A DNA stretch of 64,000 nt from Desulfovibrio sp. ZJ369 (GTDB taxonomy: Bacteria; Desulfobacterota; Desulfovibrionia; Desulfovibrionales; Desulfovibrionaceae), in contig NZ_JAAKEI010000011.1 in the NCBI RefSeq assembly GCF_011039085.1, positions 17,935 through 81,934 on the forward strand. Direction: 5' to 3'. Positions 44,393-53,934 of the stretch are shown here, in pieces; the first letter of the stretch is position 1; every line of letters begins with the position of its first letter. The notes under the pieces were generated by a model. That model had not been told where the DNA came from and searched no databases. It was given only the letters and a program-made list of their open reading frames with translations. The translations under genes were made by a program, and so were the position numbers.

Positions 44393-45655
44393 ATGACGCT
44401 CTGCATCAAAAACGCCCGCCACCTGGAAGCGCCGGTGGATTTGCTTGTACACGGGGCAGAAATTCTGACCATGACCCCGGCCGGCCATCATCCCGCGCCC
44501 GAGGGCTGCGAAGTTTTCGACGCGCGCGGGCTTGTGCTGATGCCCAGTCTGATCGACGCGCATGTCCATTTGCGCGAGCCGGGCTTTGAATACAAGGAGG
44601 ATATTGCCTCCGGCCTTGCCGCAGCGGCCCACGGGGGCTTTGGCGCGGTGCTGTGCATGGCCAACACCAGGCCGGTCAACGATACGGCCAGCGTGACGCG
44701 CTTCATGCTCGACCGGGCGCGGAGCAGTCACCCGCACGGCCCGCGCCTGTATCCTGTTGCGGCGGCCAGCGTGGGCCTCAGGGGCGAAGAAATGGCCCCC
44801 CTGGCCGAACTCAGGGAAGCGGGCTGCGTTGCGGTTTCCAATGACGGCCGCCCCCTGGAAAATACGGAACTTCTGCGCCGTATCATGGAATACGCGGCCG
44901 ATTTGGGCCTGATTCTCATTGATCACTGCGAGGATCCCTGGCTGGGCAGGGGCTGGCTGATGAACGAAGGCCCGGCCAGCGGCTTGCTGGGCGTCAAGGG
45001 GCAACCCGGCGTGGGCGAGGCCGTGCAGGCCGCGCGCGACGTCATGCTGGCCGAATACCTCCATGTGCCGGTGCATATCGCCCATGTTTCCAGCAGGCTG
45101 ACCCTGGAGGTGATCGCCTGGGCCAAGGCGCGCGGCGTGAAAGTCAGCGCCGAGACCTGCCCCCATTACCTGCTTTTGGACGAAAGCGCGCTGGAGGGCT
45201 ACAACACCGCGGCCAAAGTCAGCCCGCCCCTGCGCGCGCCCGAGGATCGCGAAGCCCTGCGCCGCGCGGTCAAAGACGGGCTGATCGACATTCTGGTCAC
45301 GGATCACGCCCCGCACGCGGCCCAGGAAAAGGAAAGCACGCTGGATGAGGCCCCTTGCGGGCTTAGCGGCCTGGATCTGGCCGTCAGCCTGACCTGGAGC
45401 CTGGTGGCCCAGGGCGTGCTGAGCGAGGCGGATCTGCAACGCCTCTGGTGCCGGAGCCCGGCCGAAATTTTTCATTTGCCCTGGAACGGCTTTGCCCCGG
45501 GCGATCCCGCGGATTTCTTTCTGCTGGATCCGGACGAGACCTGGATCCCCGGCCCGGAAACCATGTTTTCCAAAAGCCGCAACACTCCCTTTCTGGGGCA
45601 GACGTTGCGCGGCCGCGTCAAGCACCATTGGCTCGGCGGCGCGCGCCTGTTCTGA
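44393..45655 (+). CDS. pyrC: Dihydroorotase (type I)
   Basis: This 420-residue enzyme closes carbamoyl-aspartate to dihydroorotate. The metal motif DAHVHLREPG (H57, H59) follows the class I consensus. The later CEDPWLG and TDHAPH motifs carry further ligands, and the active aspartate is in TDHAPH. It lies in the same direction as pyrB, and GGAGGA lies 6-11 bases before the ATG. The intergenic 135 bases show no strong terminator. Confidence 0.94.
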   Translation: MTLCIKNARHLEAPVDLLVHGAEILTMTPAGHHPAPEGCEVFDARGLVLMPSLIDAHVHLREPGFEYKEDIASGLAAAAHGGFGAVLCMANTRPVNDTASVTRFMLDRARSSHPHGPRLYPVAAASVGLRGEEMAPLAELREAGCVAVSNDGRPLENTELLRRIMEYAADLGLILIDHCEDPWLGRGWLMNEGPASGLLGVKGQPGVGEAVQAARDVMLAEYLHVPVHIAHVSSRLTLEVIAWAKARGVKVSAETCPHYLLLDESALEGYNTAAKVSPPLRAPEDREALRRAVKDGLIDILVTDHAPHAAQEKESTLDEAPCGLSGLDLAVSLTWSLVAQGVLSEADLQRLWCRSPAEIFHLPWNGFAPGDPADFFLLDPDETWIPGPETMFSKSRNTPFLGQTLRGRVKHHWLGGARLF

Positions 45656-45698
45656 ACGCATCCATGACTCAACGCCAACCATTGAAGCAAGGTGCCCT

Positions 45699-47159
45699 AT
45701 GCCCGACACATTGAAAGATATACGTCTCTTCCGCCAGCAATGCCTGATCAACGGCCAATGGAGCGACGCGGACAACAAGGCCGTGCTGAGCGTGAGCAAT
45801 CCCGCCACCAATGAAAAGCTGGGCGTGGTGCCCGACTGCGGGGCGGCGGAAACCAGGCGCGCCATTGCGGCGGCCGCCGCCGCATACCCGGCCTGGCGCG
45901 CCAGAACTCCGCTGGAGCGCGGCAACCTGCTGCGGGCCTGGGAACGGGCCATCCGGGAAAATCTGGACGATCTGGCCCGCATCCTCACCCTGGAAGAAGG
46001 CAAGCCCCTGGCTGAAGCGCGCGGCGAAATCCTTCAGGGCGCGTCCTATTTCCCCTGGTACGCCGAGGAATGCCGCCGGGTCTGCGGCGAGGTCACGCCT
46101 GCCTTCCGGCCCGGCACGCAAGTCCTGACCCGTCACGAACCCGTGGGCGTGGCCGCGGCCGTCACGCCCTGGAATTTCCCCTTTGCCATGATCCCGCGCA
46201 AGGCCGCGCCCGCCCTGGCCGCGGGCTGCACCATCGTGATCAAGCCCGCAAGCCGCACGCCCTACAGCGCCCTGGCCCTGGCCGAGCTGGCGCAACGCGC
46301 GGGCATTCCGGCCGGGGTGGTGAATGTGCTGACCGGCAAGGCCTCGGCCATCGGCGGCGAAATCGCGGCCAATCCCACGGTGCGCAAGCTGAGCTTTACC
46401 GGTTCCACCGAAGTGGGCAAGCGCCTGGCCGCCGACTGCGCGCCCTCGCTCAAGCGCCTTTCGCTGGAGCTGGGCGGCAACGCGCCCTTTATTGTTTTTG
46501 ACGACGCGGATCTGGACCTGGCCCTGAATCTGGCTATGGCCAACAAGTTCCGCAACGCCGGGCAGACCTGCATCTGCGCCAACCGCTTTCTGATCCAGCG
46601 CGGCGTGTACGAAGCCTTCGCGGAAGGTTTGGCCCGGCGGATCAAAGGCCTGCGCGTGGGCAACGGCCTGGATCCCGATGTGACCATGGGCCCGCTGATC
46701 AACGCCAAGGCCGTTGCGCGGGTGGACGGCATGGTGCGCGACGCGCTGGCCAAAGGGGCGCAGTTGATCGCGGGCGGCAAGCCGCACGCGCTGGGCGGCA
46801 ATTTCTACGAGCCCACTCTGCTCACCGGTCTGCGCAAGGACATGCAGATCTTCCAGAACGAGATTTTCGGCCCGGTGGCCGCCGTCATGCCCTTTGCCAG
46901 CGAGGAGGAAGCCGTGGCCCTGGCCAACGACACGCCTTACGGCCTGGCCTCTTATGTTTGCACGCGGGATCTGGGCCGGAGCTGGCGGATGCTCAATGCT
47001 CTGGAATACGGCATGGCAGGCGTCAACGACGCCGCCCTGGCCGCGGCCGAAACGCCCTTCGGCGGCGTGAAATACAGCGGCCTGGGCCGCGAGGGCGGCC
47101 GCGAAGGCCTGCTGGAATACATGGAAACGCATTTAGCGCTGCTGGGCGGGCTGGTTTAG
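45699..47159 (+). CDS. NAD(P)-dependent aldehyde dehydrogenase (succinate-semialdehyde dehydrogenase-like)
   Basis: This 486-residue enzyme oxidises an aldehyde to an acid. All catalytic residues are present: the N159 of PWNFPF, the general base E257 in LELGG, and the catalytic cysteine C291 in GQTCICAN. The GQTCICANR form is characteristic of GabD-type enzymes, but sulfolactaldehyde dehydrogenases of sulfoglycolysis belong to the same branch, so the substrate is not certain. The ATG at 45699 is preceded by CAAGG. It follows pyrC without a terminator in view and ends with a TAG formed by the next palindrome. Confidence 0.87.
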   Translation: MPDTLKDIRLFRQQCLINGQWSDADNKAVLSVSNPATNEKLGVVPDCGAAETRRAIAAAAAAYPAWRARTPLERGNLLRAWERAIRENLDDLARILTLEEGKPLAEARGEILQGASYFPWYAEECRRVCGEVTPAFRPGTQVLTRHEPVGVAAAVTPWNFPFAMIPRKAAPALAAGCTIVIKPASRTPYSALALAELAQRAGIPAGVVNVLTGKASAIGGEIAANPTVRKLSFTGSTEVGKRLAADCAPSLKRLSLELGGNAPFIVFDDADLDLALNLAMANKFRNAGQTCICANRFLIQRGVYEAFAEGLARRIKGLRVGNGLDPDVTMGPLINAKAVARVDGMVRDALAKGAQLIAGGKPHALGGNFYEPTLLTGLRKDMQIFQNEIFGPVAAVMPFASEEEAVALANDTPYGLASYVCTRDLGRSWRMLNALEYGMAGVNDAALAAAETPFGGVKYSGLGREGGREGLLEYMETHLALLGGLV

Positions 47160-47192
47160 AGTGTTTTGCCAATAAAATGAGCTAAACGCTCT
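47158..47192. repeat. AGAGC-type palindrome at the aldehyde dehydrogenase stop
   Basis: AGAGTGTTTTGCC and AAACGCTCT form an imperfect palindrome. Its first TAG (47157-47159) is the stop of the aldehyde dehydrogenase gene. Two bases of the left end have changed (AGAGT instead of AGAGC). Confidence 0.75.
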
Positions 47193-47244
47193 GGCAGGGC
47201 GAAGCCATGCCCGCGCGTGTCAGCCGTTGGCGAAATTTACTTTC

Positions 47245-47287
47245 GCCGTGAAGCGTCGGAGCGAGCGTTTCAAAAGCAATATGCTCC
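47245..47287 (+). repeat. Half copy of the long palindrome, upstream of amrB
   Basis: The right half of the 5102-5169 element (CGCCGTGAAGCG..., GGAGCGAGCGTTTCAAAAGC, ATATGCTCC). It lies directly before amrB. The matching half after the gene is at 48285-48330 in inverted orientation. Confidence 0.75.
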
Positions 47288-47381
47288 AGGGTCTGCCCCT
47301 TTCAGGGACTATCGGCGGCAGGGCCGCAACGGCGGACGCGCATCTGCCCCGCCGCTGCGCCCCACAGCAAGGAGACGGACA

Positions 47382-48284
47382 ATGCTGCTGCGTCAACCGG
47401 TGGCGGCCGGGCGTTTTTACCCGGCCGACGCCGATGCTCTCAGGGACGAGGTTCGCGGCTGGCTTGCGCTTGGCGCCGAAGTCGCCTTCAGAGGCAAAAA
47501 CGCCGGGCAACACGTCGCCCCTGAAGCCGTACGCCTGTTCGGAGCCATGCTGCCGCACGCGGGCTATGTCTACTGCGGCCGGGTCATGGGCGCGACCTTG
47601 AGCGGGCTGCCACTGCCGCGCACGCTGCTCATTCTCTGCCCCAACCATACGGGTCGGGGAGAACCGCTGGGCGTCTGGCCACAGGGAGCGTGGATCACGC
47701 CGCTGGGGCCCATGCCCGTGGACGCGGCTTTGGCCGCCCGGCTCTGCACTGCTGATCACCGCGGCGGCTTCGCGCCGGACACGCTTTCTCATCTGGGCGA
47801 GCATTCCATTGAAGTCCTGCTGCCCTTTCTGCAATGCCTGGCGGCTGACGGGCAGCCTTTGCGCATAGTGCCGATCAGCGTGGGCACGCAACAGCCCGCG
47901 GCCTTGCGCGCGGCCGGGCAGGCCCTGGCCGAAACGCTCAGGCTCTGCGCGCAGAAAGACGCGCTTCCGGGCGTGATCGTCAGCTCGGACATGAACCACT
48001 ATGAAAGCGAAAGCCGCACCAGGGAAAAAGACGCCCTGGCCCTGGAACGCGCCCTGGCCTGCGATCCCGATGGCCTGCTCTCCGTGATCGCGCGGGAAAA
48101 CATCAGCATGTGCGGGGCCGGACCTCTGGCCCTGGCGCTTTTTGCCGCGCAACATCTGGGCGCGCCGCGAGCGGAACTGGTCCTGCACGACACCTCGGCC
48201 GCGGCCGCGGGAGAAACGGAACATGTGGTGGGCTACGCGGGCCTGCACCTGTGGCTGGAGCCCTTCAAAGACAACAGGCCTTAA
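47382..48284 (+). CDS. amrB: AmmeMemoRadiSam system protein B (MEMO family)
   Basis: This 300-residue protein is the MEMO partner of the AmmeMemoRadiSam set. It starts with the family phrase RQPVAAGRFYPADADALR. The metal-site residues of the MEMO fold are seen in MLPHAGYVYCGRV, LCPNHTGRG, and SSDMNHYES. The ATG at 47382 follows AAGGAG. The radical SAM and AMMECR1 partners are not in this window. The family's reaction is poorly understood; an iron-dependent ring-cleavage role is proposed for relatives. Confidence 0.9.
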   Translation: MLLRQPVAAGRFYPADADALRDEVRGWLALGAEVAFRGKNAGQHVAPEAVRLFGAMLPHAGYVYCGRVMGATLSGLPLPRTLLILCPNHTGRGEPLGVWPQGAWITPLGPMPVDAALAARLCTADHRGGFAPDTLSHLGEHSIEVLLPFLQCLAADGQPLRIVPISVGTQQPAALRAAGQALAETLRLCAQKDALPGVIVSSDMNHYESESRTREKDALALERALACDPDGLLSVIARENISMCGAGPLALALFAAQHLGAPRAELVLHDTSAAAAGETEHVVGYAGLHLWLEPFKDNRP

Positions 48285-48330
48285 AGCATATTTCTTTTGA
48301 AACGCTCGCTCCGGCGCTTAACGGCGCAAG
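48285..48330 (-). repeat. Half copy of the long palindrome, downstream of amrB
   Basis: The left half of the long palindrome, beginning AGCATATTTCTTTTGAAACG, CTCGCTCCGGCGC. On the minus strand it matches 47245-47287, so amrB is flanked by inverted copies. The stop TAA at 48282-48284 is followed by AGC, close to the usual TAGAGC. Confidence 0.7.
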
Positions 48331-48566
48331 TAAATTGCGCCTGCGCCTGTCTCTGCTGTCGTCATCCGTAAGGCGGCACAGCCGCCAACGGCTGACGCTC
48401 GCGGCGGGCATGGCTTCATGTACTCAGAGAGTACTCTATTTCAGAGTGATGATCAAGACTGTTGCTGATAAGTAAAAAGCATGAGGCTTGTTGAAAATAT
48501 ATTTTTGAAGAAAGAGATACGCTGAATGGAGAACGATAAAGCGGCAACGCGTCTTTACCAGGGCGT

Positions 48567-50135
48567 TCAGGCCGCGCGTTTTTTGCGCAGCCGTTGCCAG
48601 ACGCTTTCCAGAATGGACGGCGCGAATATGGCGGAGAGCGGCAGAAAAAGCAGGGCAAAGACGCAGCCGCTGAGAGCCAGGGTCACGCAGGCCGCCCAGA
48701 TGGGCGGCAGCGTCAGGGTACGCAGGCAGCAGGCGGAAAGCCACCAGCAAAGCGCAGCGCCCGGCAGGGCGCAGAAAAAGGCCCGCAGGCCCAGCGCGCA
48801 AAGTCCGGCAAAGGCCGCGCCGCCCTGCCGCCGCAGCCAGATGCCCGCGAGCCAGAGCACATAGAGGCTCACGCTCAGGCCGGAGAGCGCGCCAATGGCC
48901 CAGGCGCCGCGCGGCACGGCCCAGTAATGGTACAACGGCAGGCAGGCCAGGGTCATGATCGTGCCGGTCACGGCCGGGGTCAGGGTGTCGCCGTGGGCGT
49001 AATAGGCGCGTACCAGCACCATATACACGATCCACAGGGGCGTGGAGGCCAGCATGATTTGCGTGAGCGGCACGGCGGCCTGGGTCTCGGCCGCGCCGAA
49101 GCGGCCGCCCTGAAAGATCACGCCCAGAATCGGCCAGGCGGAGGCCATCATCCAGAGCGCGCAGGGGATAATCAGGCCGAGCCCGGCGCGCAGGGCCGTG
49201 CGCAGCGTCTGATCAAAGCGCTCCTTGTCGCCCTGGGTGAGCAGAGCCACCAGAAAGGGATAGGAGGCCACGGCCGCGGCCTGGCCCATCAGGCCCACAG
49301 GCACCTGGGCAATGCGCCGCGCGTAGTTGAGCAGGCTGACCGCGCCGTCGCCCGCCAGACTGCCGAAAACGCGCAGAAATTGCTCATCCAGCATGATCAC
49401 GGTCTGGCCCAGCATCAGGGGCAGGGCCGTGATCAGAAAGCGGCGCATCAGGCGGTGCCGCCAGACAAGGCGCAGGCGCAGGCCGCCCCCGGCGGCCACG
49501 CACAGCGGCAGGGCAAAAGCGCCCAGGGCCGCGCCCACGGTCACGCCCGCGCAATAGCCGGTCATGCCTCTGGCTTCCGCAATATGCGGCAGCAGCAGGC
49601 CGCCGGCAATGATGCAGCCGTTGTAGATCAGCGGCGCCAGGGCCGGCACGCTGAATTGCCGCCGCAAATAGAGCAGGGCCATAAGACAGGCCCCACAGAG
49701 AAAAAAGATCTGGGCGGGCAGAATAATCCGCATGAAAAACGCCAGCCGTTGCCATTGCTCCGGCGAAAAGCCGGGCGCCACCAGCCGGGCCAGAGAGTCC
49801 GCGGCCAGCATGCCCGCGCCGGTAAGCAGAACCGAAATGGCCAGGATCCAGAAAAACACGCAGGAAAAAAAGCGCCAGGCATCGGCTTCATCCTCCTCGA
49901 AACGGCGCGAGAGCAGGGGGATGATGGTGATCGACATGAAGCCGCCAGCCAGCAGGTAGTTGATGATGTCCGGCACCACAAAGGCGGCAAAGTACATGTC
50001 CGCCTCATTGCCCGCGCCGAACTGCCAGGAGATGACCTTGTCCCGCACAAGGCCCATGAGACGGGAGAGAATGGCGCTTGCAGCCAGAATCAGGGCCGCC
50101 GCGCCCATGCGCTGCCGCGCCGCGAGCACTCCCAT
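48567..50135 (-). CDS. murJ: Lipid II flippase MurJ (MviN family)
   Basis: This 522-residue, 14-helix protein should flip lipid II across the inner membrane for cell-wall synthesis. The N-terminal core SRLMGLVRDKVISWQFGAGNEADMYFAAFVVPD is characteristic of MurJ. The ATG at 50135 shares its first base with the TGA of rnr (TGATG), which fixes the start; a long in-frame extension to 50468 overlaps rnr and is a shadow. The 280 bases after it (48285-48566) hold half-palindromes and short hairpins but no gene. Confidence 0.93.
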   Translation of the reverse strand: MGVLAARQRMGAAALILAASAILSRLMGLVRDKVISWQFGAGNEADMYFAAFVVPDIINYLLAGGFMSITIIPLLSRRFEEDEADAWRFFSCVFFWILAISVLLTGAGMLAADSLARLVAPGFSPEQWQRLAFFMRIILPAQIFFLCGACLMALLYLRRQFSVPALAPLIYNGCIIAGGLLLPHIAEARGMTGYCAGVTVGAALGAFALPLCVAAGGGLRLRLVWRHRLMRRFLITALPLMLGQTVIMLDEQFLRVFGSLAGDGAVSLLNYARRIAQVPVGLMGQAAAVASYPFLVALLTQGDKERFDQTLRTALRAGLGLIIPCALWMMASAWPILGVIFQGGRFGAAETQAAVPLTQIMLASTPLWIVYMVLVRAYYAHGDTLTPAVTGTIMTLACLPLYHYWAVPRGAWAIGALSGLSVSLYVLWLAGIWLRRQGGAAFAGLCALGLRAFFCALPGAALCWWLSACCLRTLTLPPIWAACVTLALSGCVFALLFLPLSAIFAPSILESVWQRLRKKRAA

Positions 50136-52612
50136 CAGCGCTGTTTCCCGCCGGCGCGTTTGGTCCGGGTCGCCGCACGGCTCTTGCCCTGCCTGGCAGG
50201 TCCGCCAGCGCCGCGCCGCGCATGGCCTTTGCCGCTTGCACGCTCCTGTTTGGCGCGCTTGCCCGCGGGTTCTCCGCCACGCGCGCGTGAATTGCGGGAG
50301 CGGGGCGAAGCGGAGGAGCCGGGGCGACGCCCTTTTTTTCTCGCGCCCCTGGGCAGTTCCAAAGGCATAAAACGGATTTCCAGGCGTCCGGGGCGCACGT
50401 CTTCCAGAATGACTTCCAGGCATTGCCCCAGCCGCCAGATCACGCCGGAATTCCGCCCCAGCAGGCATTGTTGCCGGGCGTCGTACTCATACCAGTCCTC
50501 GCCCAGATCTTCCACGCGGATCATGCCTTCCACGGGCATGGCGCTCAGCTCCACAAACAGGCCGAAATCCGTGACTCCGGAAATAACGCCGAAAAAGCGC
50601 TCGCCCTCGCGCCCTTGCAGGGCGAGGCAAGCCAGGCGGCGCGCCAGCTCACGCTCGCAATCCATGGCCGCGCGTTCGCGCCGGTTCAACCGATCCCCGA
50701 TGCGCAGCAGCTTCTGCCCCGCGGGCAGGGGGCTGAGAGCCAGGCCCAGTGAGGCTTTCAAGGCGCGGTGCGTGAGAAGATCCGCATAGCGCCGGATGGG
50801 CGAGGTGAAATGGCAGTACGCCTCGGAGGCCAGGCCGAAATGCCCTTCATTTTCCGGCTGGTAGCGGGCCTGGGGCATGGCCCGCAGGCAGCGCCGATCC
50901 ACCAGGTATTGCCGGTCCGTGCCCTGGGCCTCGGCCAGAATGCCCTGAAGCGACGCGGCCGTGGGTCTGGGGGGCAGGGTTTCCAGGGCCGTGGCTGTCA
51001 GCGTGCTGAAAAGACTTTGCAAACGCTCCGGGTCGGGCCGGGGATGCACGCGGTACAGAAAGGGCAGGCCGGACGCCTCAAGATGCCGGGCCACAGCCTC
51101 ATTGGCCGCGATCATGAACTCTTCGATCAGCCTGTGGGCATCATGGCGCTGGCAAAAGCCGATCTTTTGCACGCGGCCCTGCCCGTCAAAGCTGTAGTCC
51201 GGCTCGGGCAGATCGAAATCCAGGCTGCCGCGCGCCTTGCGGGCCGCGCGCAGCACTGCGTAAAGCCGGAACGCCTCGGCCAGCATGGTCAGTATTTCCT
51301 TGCCGCGCGGATTTTCAGCCAAAGCGGCCAGGGCTGTCGGGTCCTTGTCCAGCAGGCAGGCTTTGACCTGATCATAGGTCAGGCGCGCCGCGGAACGCAT
51401 GACGGCAAGCGCAAAGCGCGTGGCGCCCGGCTGCCCGTCAGGGGAAAAACGGATCTCGGCCAGCACGGCCAGCCGATCCTCCTGAGGTTTGAGGCTGCAC
51501 AGGCCGTTGGAAAGGGCCGGGGGCAGCATGGGTTCCACGGAGCGGGGGAAATACCAGGAATTGCCGCGCTCCAGGGCTTCGGCGTCCAGGGCGCTGCGGC
51601 CGGGCACATACTGACTGACATCGGCAATGGCCACCCGCAACAGCCAGCCCTTGCCGCCGGGCAGGGCTTCGACCTGCACCGCGTCGTCAAAATCTCTGGC
51701 GTCCGCGCCGTCAATGGTCACCAAGGGCAGGGAGCGGAGATCCTCGCGGCCGGCCAGATCCCTGCGCGAGGGCGCGGCGGGCAGAGCTTCGGTTTCAGCC
51801 AGAACAGCCGGGGGAAAGTCGCGTGGGGCCTCGTGGTTCAGTTTGACCAGTTCCTCCTGCACGGCCACGTCGTCCTCGCGCCCGTATGCGCCCAGAAAGC
51901 GCGCGCTCCAGAGATCCGAGGCCAGGCGTTCCTGCGGGGCCAGCAGCACCAGCGCGCCTTTTTCCGGCACGGGCGCGCCCGCGGGCAGCTCCGCGTGAAA
52001 GGCTGCGGGCAGGCGGCTGTCCGCCGGAGTGCAGGCCAAAAGCCTGCCGGTGCGGCTTTGCACATGCGCCGGCACTTCCGTGAGCCCTCGCTCCAGGACT
52101 TCCACGATGCGCCCTTCCGGATTGCGGCCCGGACTGCGGCCAAAATCCCCGCCGTTGCGCCCCGGAGCGCGGGGGGCCAGCATGACCCGCACCAGATCCT
52201 GATGCCAGGCCTCATTGCTTTGCAGGGGATGAATGTAAATATCCCGTGCCGCGAGCGGGCGTGCGCTGCGCCCCGAAGCGCGGGTTTTGTCCGGGGCCTG
52301 CTCCGGCGGGATGCTCAGCGGCGTCACGAATCCCCCGCCGTTGCGCAAGGCGCTGAAGCGGCCGATGACGCTTTTCAGGCTTTCGGGCCTGGTCCAGAGA
52401 CCGCCGCGCAAGCGTACCAGACGCCCTTGCCGCGCCAGTTCGGACAGGCGCGCTTCCAGATCTTTTTTTGCCCTGCGCGGCAGGTCCGCCGCGCGCAGCA
52501 GACCGTCAAGGCGCATGGGCCGGGCCTGGCGGTCGAAAAATTCCAGCAGCTCTTCGCTGCCAGGGATTGGGGAATCATGGGAATGCGCCAGGTTGCCTTT
52601 ACGTTTTTTCAC
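50135..52612 (-). CDS. rnr: Ribonuclease R/II family exoribonuclease
   Basis: This 825-residue 3'-5' exonuclease degrades structured RNA. The N-terminal winged-helix (about residues 15-75) and cold-shock regions precede the RNB catalytic domain. The acidic motif IDGADARDFDDAV (about residues 300-312) carries the metal-binding aspartates. An S1 domain follows (about 672-755), then a basic, Arg/Lys/Gly-rich tail of about 60 residues. The start is GTG at 52612 with AGGAAC upstream. The family members RNase R and RNase II are not separable with certainty here; length and tail favour RNase R. Confidence 0.9.
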   Translation of the reverse strand: MKKRKGNLAHSHDSPIPGSEELLEFFDRQARPMRLDGLLRAADLPRRAKKDLEARLSELARQGRLVRLRGGLWTRPESLKSVIGRFSALRNGGGFVTPLSIPPEQAPDKTRASGRSARPLAARDIYIHPLQSNEAWHQDLVRVMLAPRAPGRNGGDFGRSPGRNPEGRIVEVLERGLTEVPAHVQSRTGRLLACTPADSRLPAAFHAELPAGAPVPEKGALVLLAPQERLASDLWSARFLGAYGREDDVAVQEELVKLNHEAPRDFPPAVLAETEALPAAPSRRDLAGREDLRSLPLVTIDGADARDFDDAVQVEALPGGKGWLLRVAIADVSQYVPGRSALDAEALERGNSWYFPRSVEPMLPPALSNGLCSLKPQEDRLAVLAEIRFSPDGQPGATRFALAVMRSAARLTYDQVKACLLDKDPTALAALAENPRGKEILTMLAEAFRLYAVLRAARKARGSLDFDLPEPDYSFDGQGRVQKIGFCQRHDAHRLIEEFMIAANEAVARHLEASGLPFLYRVHPRPDPERLQSLFSTLTATALETLPPRPTAASLQGILAEAQGTDRQYLVDRRCLRAMPQARYQPENEGHFGLASEAYCHFTSPIRRYADLLTHRALKASLGLALSPLPAGQKLLRIGDRLNRRERAAMDCERELARRLACLALQGREGERFFGVISGVTDFGLFVELSAMPVEGMIRVEDLGEDWYEYDARQQCLLGRNSGVIWRLGQCLEVILEDVRPGRLEIRFMPLELPRGARKKGRRPGSSASPRSRNSRARGGEPAGKRAKQERASGKGHARRGAGGPARQGKSRAATRTKRAGGKQR

Positions 52613-52693
52613 GCTGTTCCTGCTGTTGCAGTATTCTGCAAGAAAAGGGGCAAAAGAAGCGGCAAGCGGTAAAGCCGCGTCAAAAACTGTCGC

Positions 52694-52725
52694 AAGAACG
52701 CGCCCCTAAGGAGCGCGTTCTTTTT
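52694..52725 (+). terminator. Rho-independent-type hairpin in the rnr upstream region
   Basis: GAACGCGC (52696-52703) pairs with GCGCGTTC (52713-52720), with three further pairs inside, and TTTTT follows on the plus strand. No plus-strand gene ends here. On the minus strand it lies about 140 bases after the BI-1 stop and could partly terminate that transcript. Its role is uncertain. Confidence 0.55.
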
Positions 52726-52858
52726 GGAAGCAACTGCGACGCCTGCGGCATTCGGGCTCCGGGCGCGCTCCTTGCTCACGGCTCTTGCTCCAGAGAGAAT
52801 ACGGCGGAACGAAAAGCCGGTCTTGAGGCTTTTCGCCCCGCATGGGCCGGTCAGGCAA

Positions 52859-53563
52859 TCAGTTCCGGTTGCCCCCGAAAAGCCGCAGCAGCATCAGGAA
52901 GAGGTTGATGAAGTCCAGATACAGGGTCAACGCGCCCATGATCGCCCCGCGGCGGATGGCCGTGCCGTCATCCAAAGGCGCAGCCTCGCCGAAGCGGCGC
53001 AGCTTCTGGGTGTCATACGCTGTAAGGCCGGTAAAGATCAGCACGCCCAAGCAACTGATGATGAAATCCATCATGCTGCTTTTCAGGAACAGGTTTACCA
53101 GCATGGCGATGATCAGGCCGATCAGGCCCATGAACAGAAAGCTGCCCAGAGCCGTAAGATCCCGTTTGGTGACGGCCCCGTAGACCGACATGGCCAGAAA
53201 CGTGCCTGTGGTCACCAAAAAGGCATTGGCGATGGACGCAATGGGATAGACCACGAAAATGGACGAGAGCATGGCCCCGGTGAGCGCAGAGTAAAGCAGA
53301 AAGAGGCCTGTGGCCGTGCCTGCCGACATTTTATGCACCGCCGCGGAAAGCGCAAGGACCAGAGCGAACTGGGCCACGATCAGGCCGATCATCACCAGGC
53401 TGTTGCCCAGAATCACATCGCGGATGGCCGGGGATGTGGAAACGGCGTAGGCTACCACCGTGGTCAGAGCAAGGCCCGCGGTCATCCACTGATAGACCTG
53501 GCGCATATAGACGGAAACGGCGCTGACGCCGCTCTGGGCGATACTGCGGGTAGTCGGTGACAT
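52859..53563 (-). CDS. Bax inhibitor-1/YccA family membrane protein
   Basis: This 234-residue protein has seven hydrophobic helices of the BI-1/YccA/TMBIM family, starting with VYQWMTAGLALTTVVAYAV. The C-terminal part FTGLTAYDTQKLRR contains the conserved YDTQ with the acidic residue of the family's pore, and DFINLFLMLLRLFG ends it. Relatives act as calcium leak channels, and YccA interacts with FtsH, but no function can be fixed here. The start at 53563 has GGAGGA upstream; the extension to 53608 is rejected. Confidence 0.92.
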   Translation of the reverse strand: MSPTTRSIAQSGVSAVSVYMRQVYQWMTAGLALTTVVAYAVSTSPAIRDVILGNSLVMIGLIVAQFALVLALSAAVHKMSAGTATGLFLLYSALTGAMLSSIFVVYPIASIANAFLVTTGTFLAMSVYGAVTKRDLTALGSFLFMGLIGLIIAMLVNLFLKSSMMDFIISCLGVLIFTGLTAYDTQKLRRFGEAAPLDDGTAIRRGAIMGALTLYLDFINLFLMLLRLFGGNRN

Positions 53564-53742
53564 ATGTCCTCCAGAAAGACTGTTGATGGCTGAGCAAAAC
53601 ATGCGCAAAACCGCGCCCCGGCATTCCGCTGAGAAGCCGGGCGGAGACCGTTTTTTCGGAGTCCTTTGGGCATACTACATGACTCCGCTCCTGTTTAGCA
53701 AGTGCCCGCGTCTTGCCCGCCGCTGCCGGGCGTGTTAGTTTC

Positions 53743-53870
53743 AGAGCAGTTGCACAGTGAAGCTGCTCTCCCGGCGCGAAAGCGACAGCCGCATCATTCT
53801 TGAAAAAACCGCCTTTTTTCGCTGACGCGGATTGAACCTGGATACGTTCAATCAGAAAATGCTCTCACAG
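53743..53870. repeat. AGAGC/GCTCT palindrome plus diverged repeat elements
   Basis: A 27-bp palindrome, AGAGCAG...CTGCTCT (53743-53769), is followed by a stretch (GCGCGAAAGCGACAGCCGC) that resembles the reverse complement of the 140-bp repeat, then GATTGAAC paired with GTTCAATC near 53831-53854, and a final ATGCTCT. I take it as a decayed composite copy. The rest of the 53564-53934 region contains nothing else I can support. Confidence 0.55.
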
Positions 53871-53934
53871 CACGGCAGGCTCTGAAGGATCCGCCGCGCT
53901 CATGAAAAAACCTGTCGCATGTAAGGAGTTGACC

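Noticed and set aside
50135..50468. 111-residue N-terminal extension of MurJ
   Set aside because: It lies inside rnr in another frame. The MurJ N-terminal helix starts right after the ATG at 50135, which overlaps the rnr stop.
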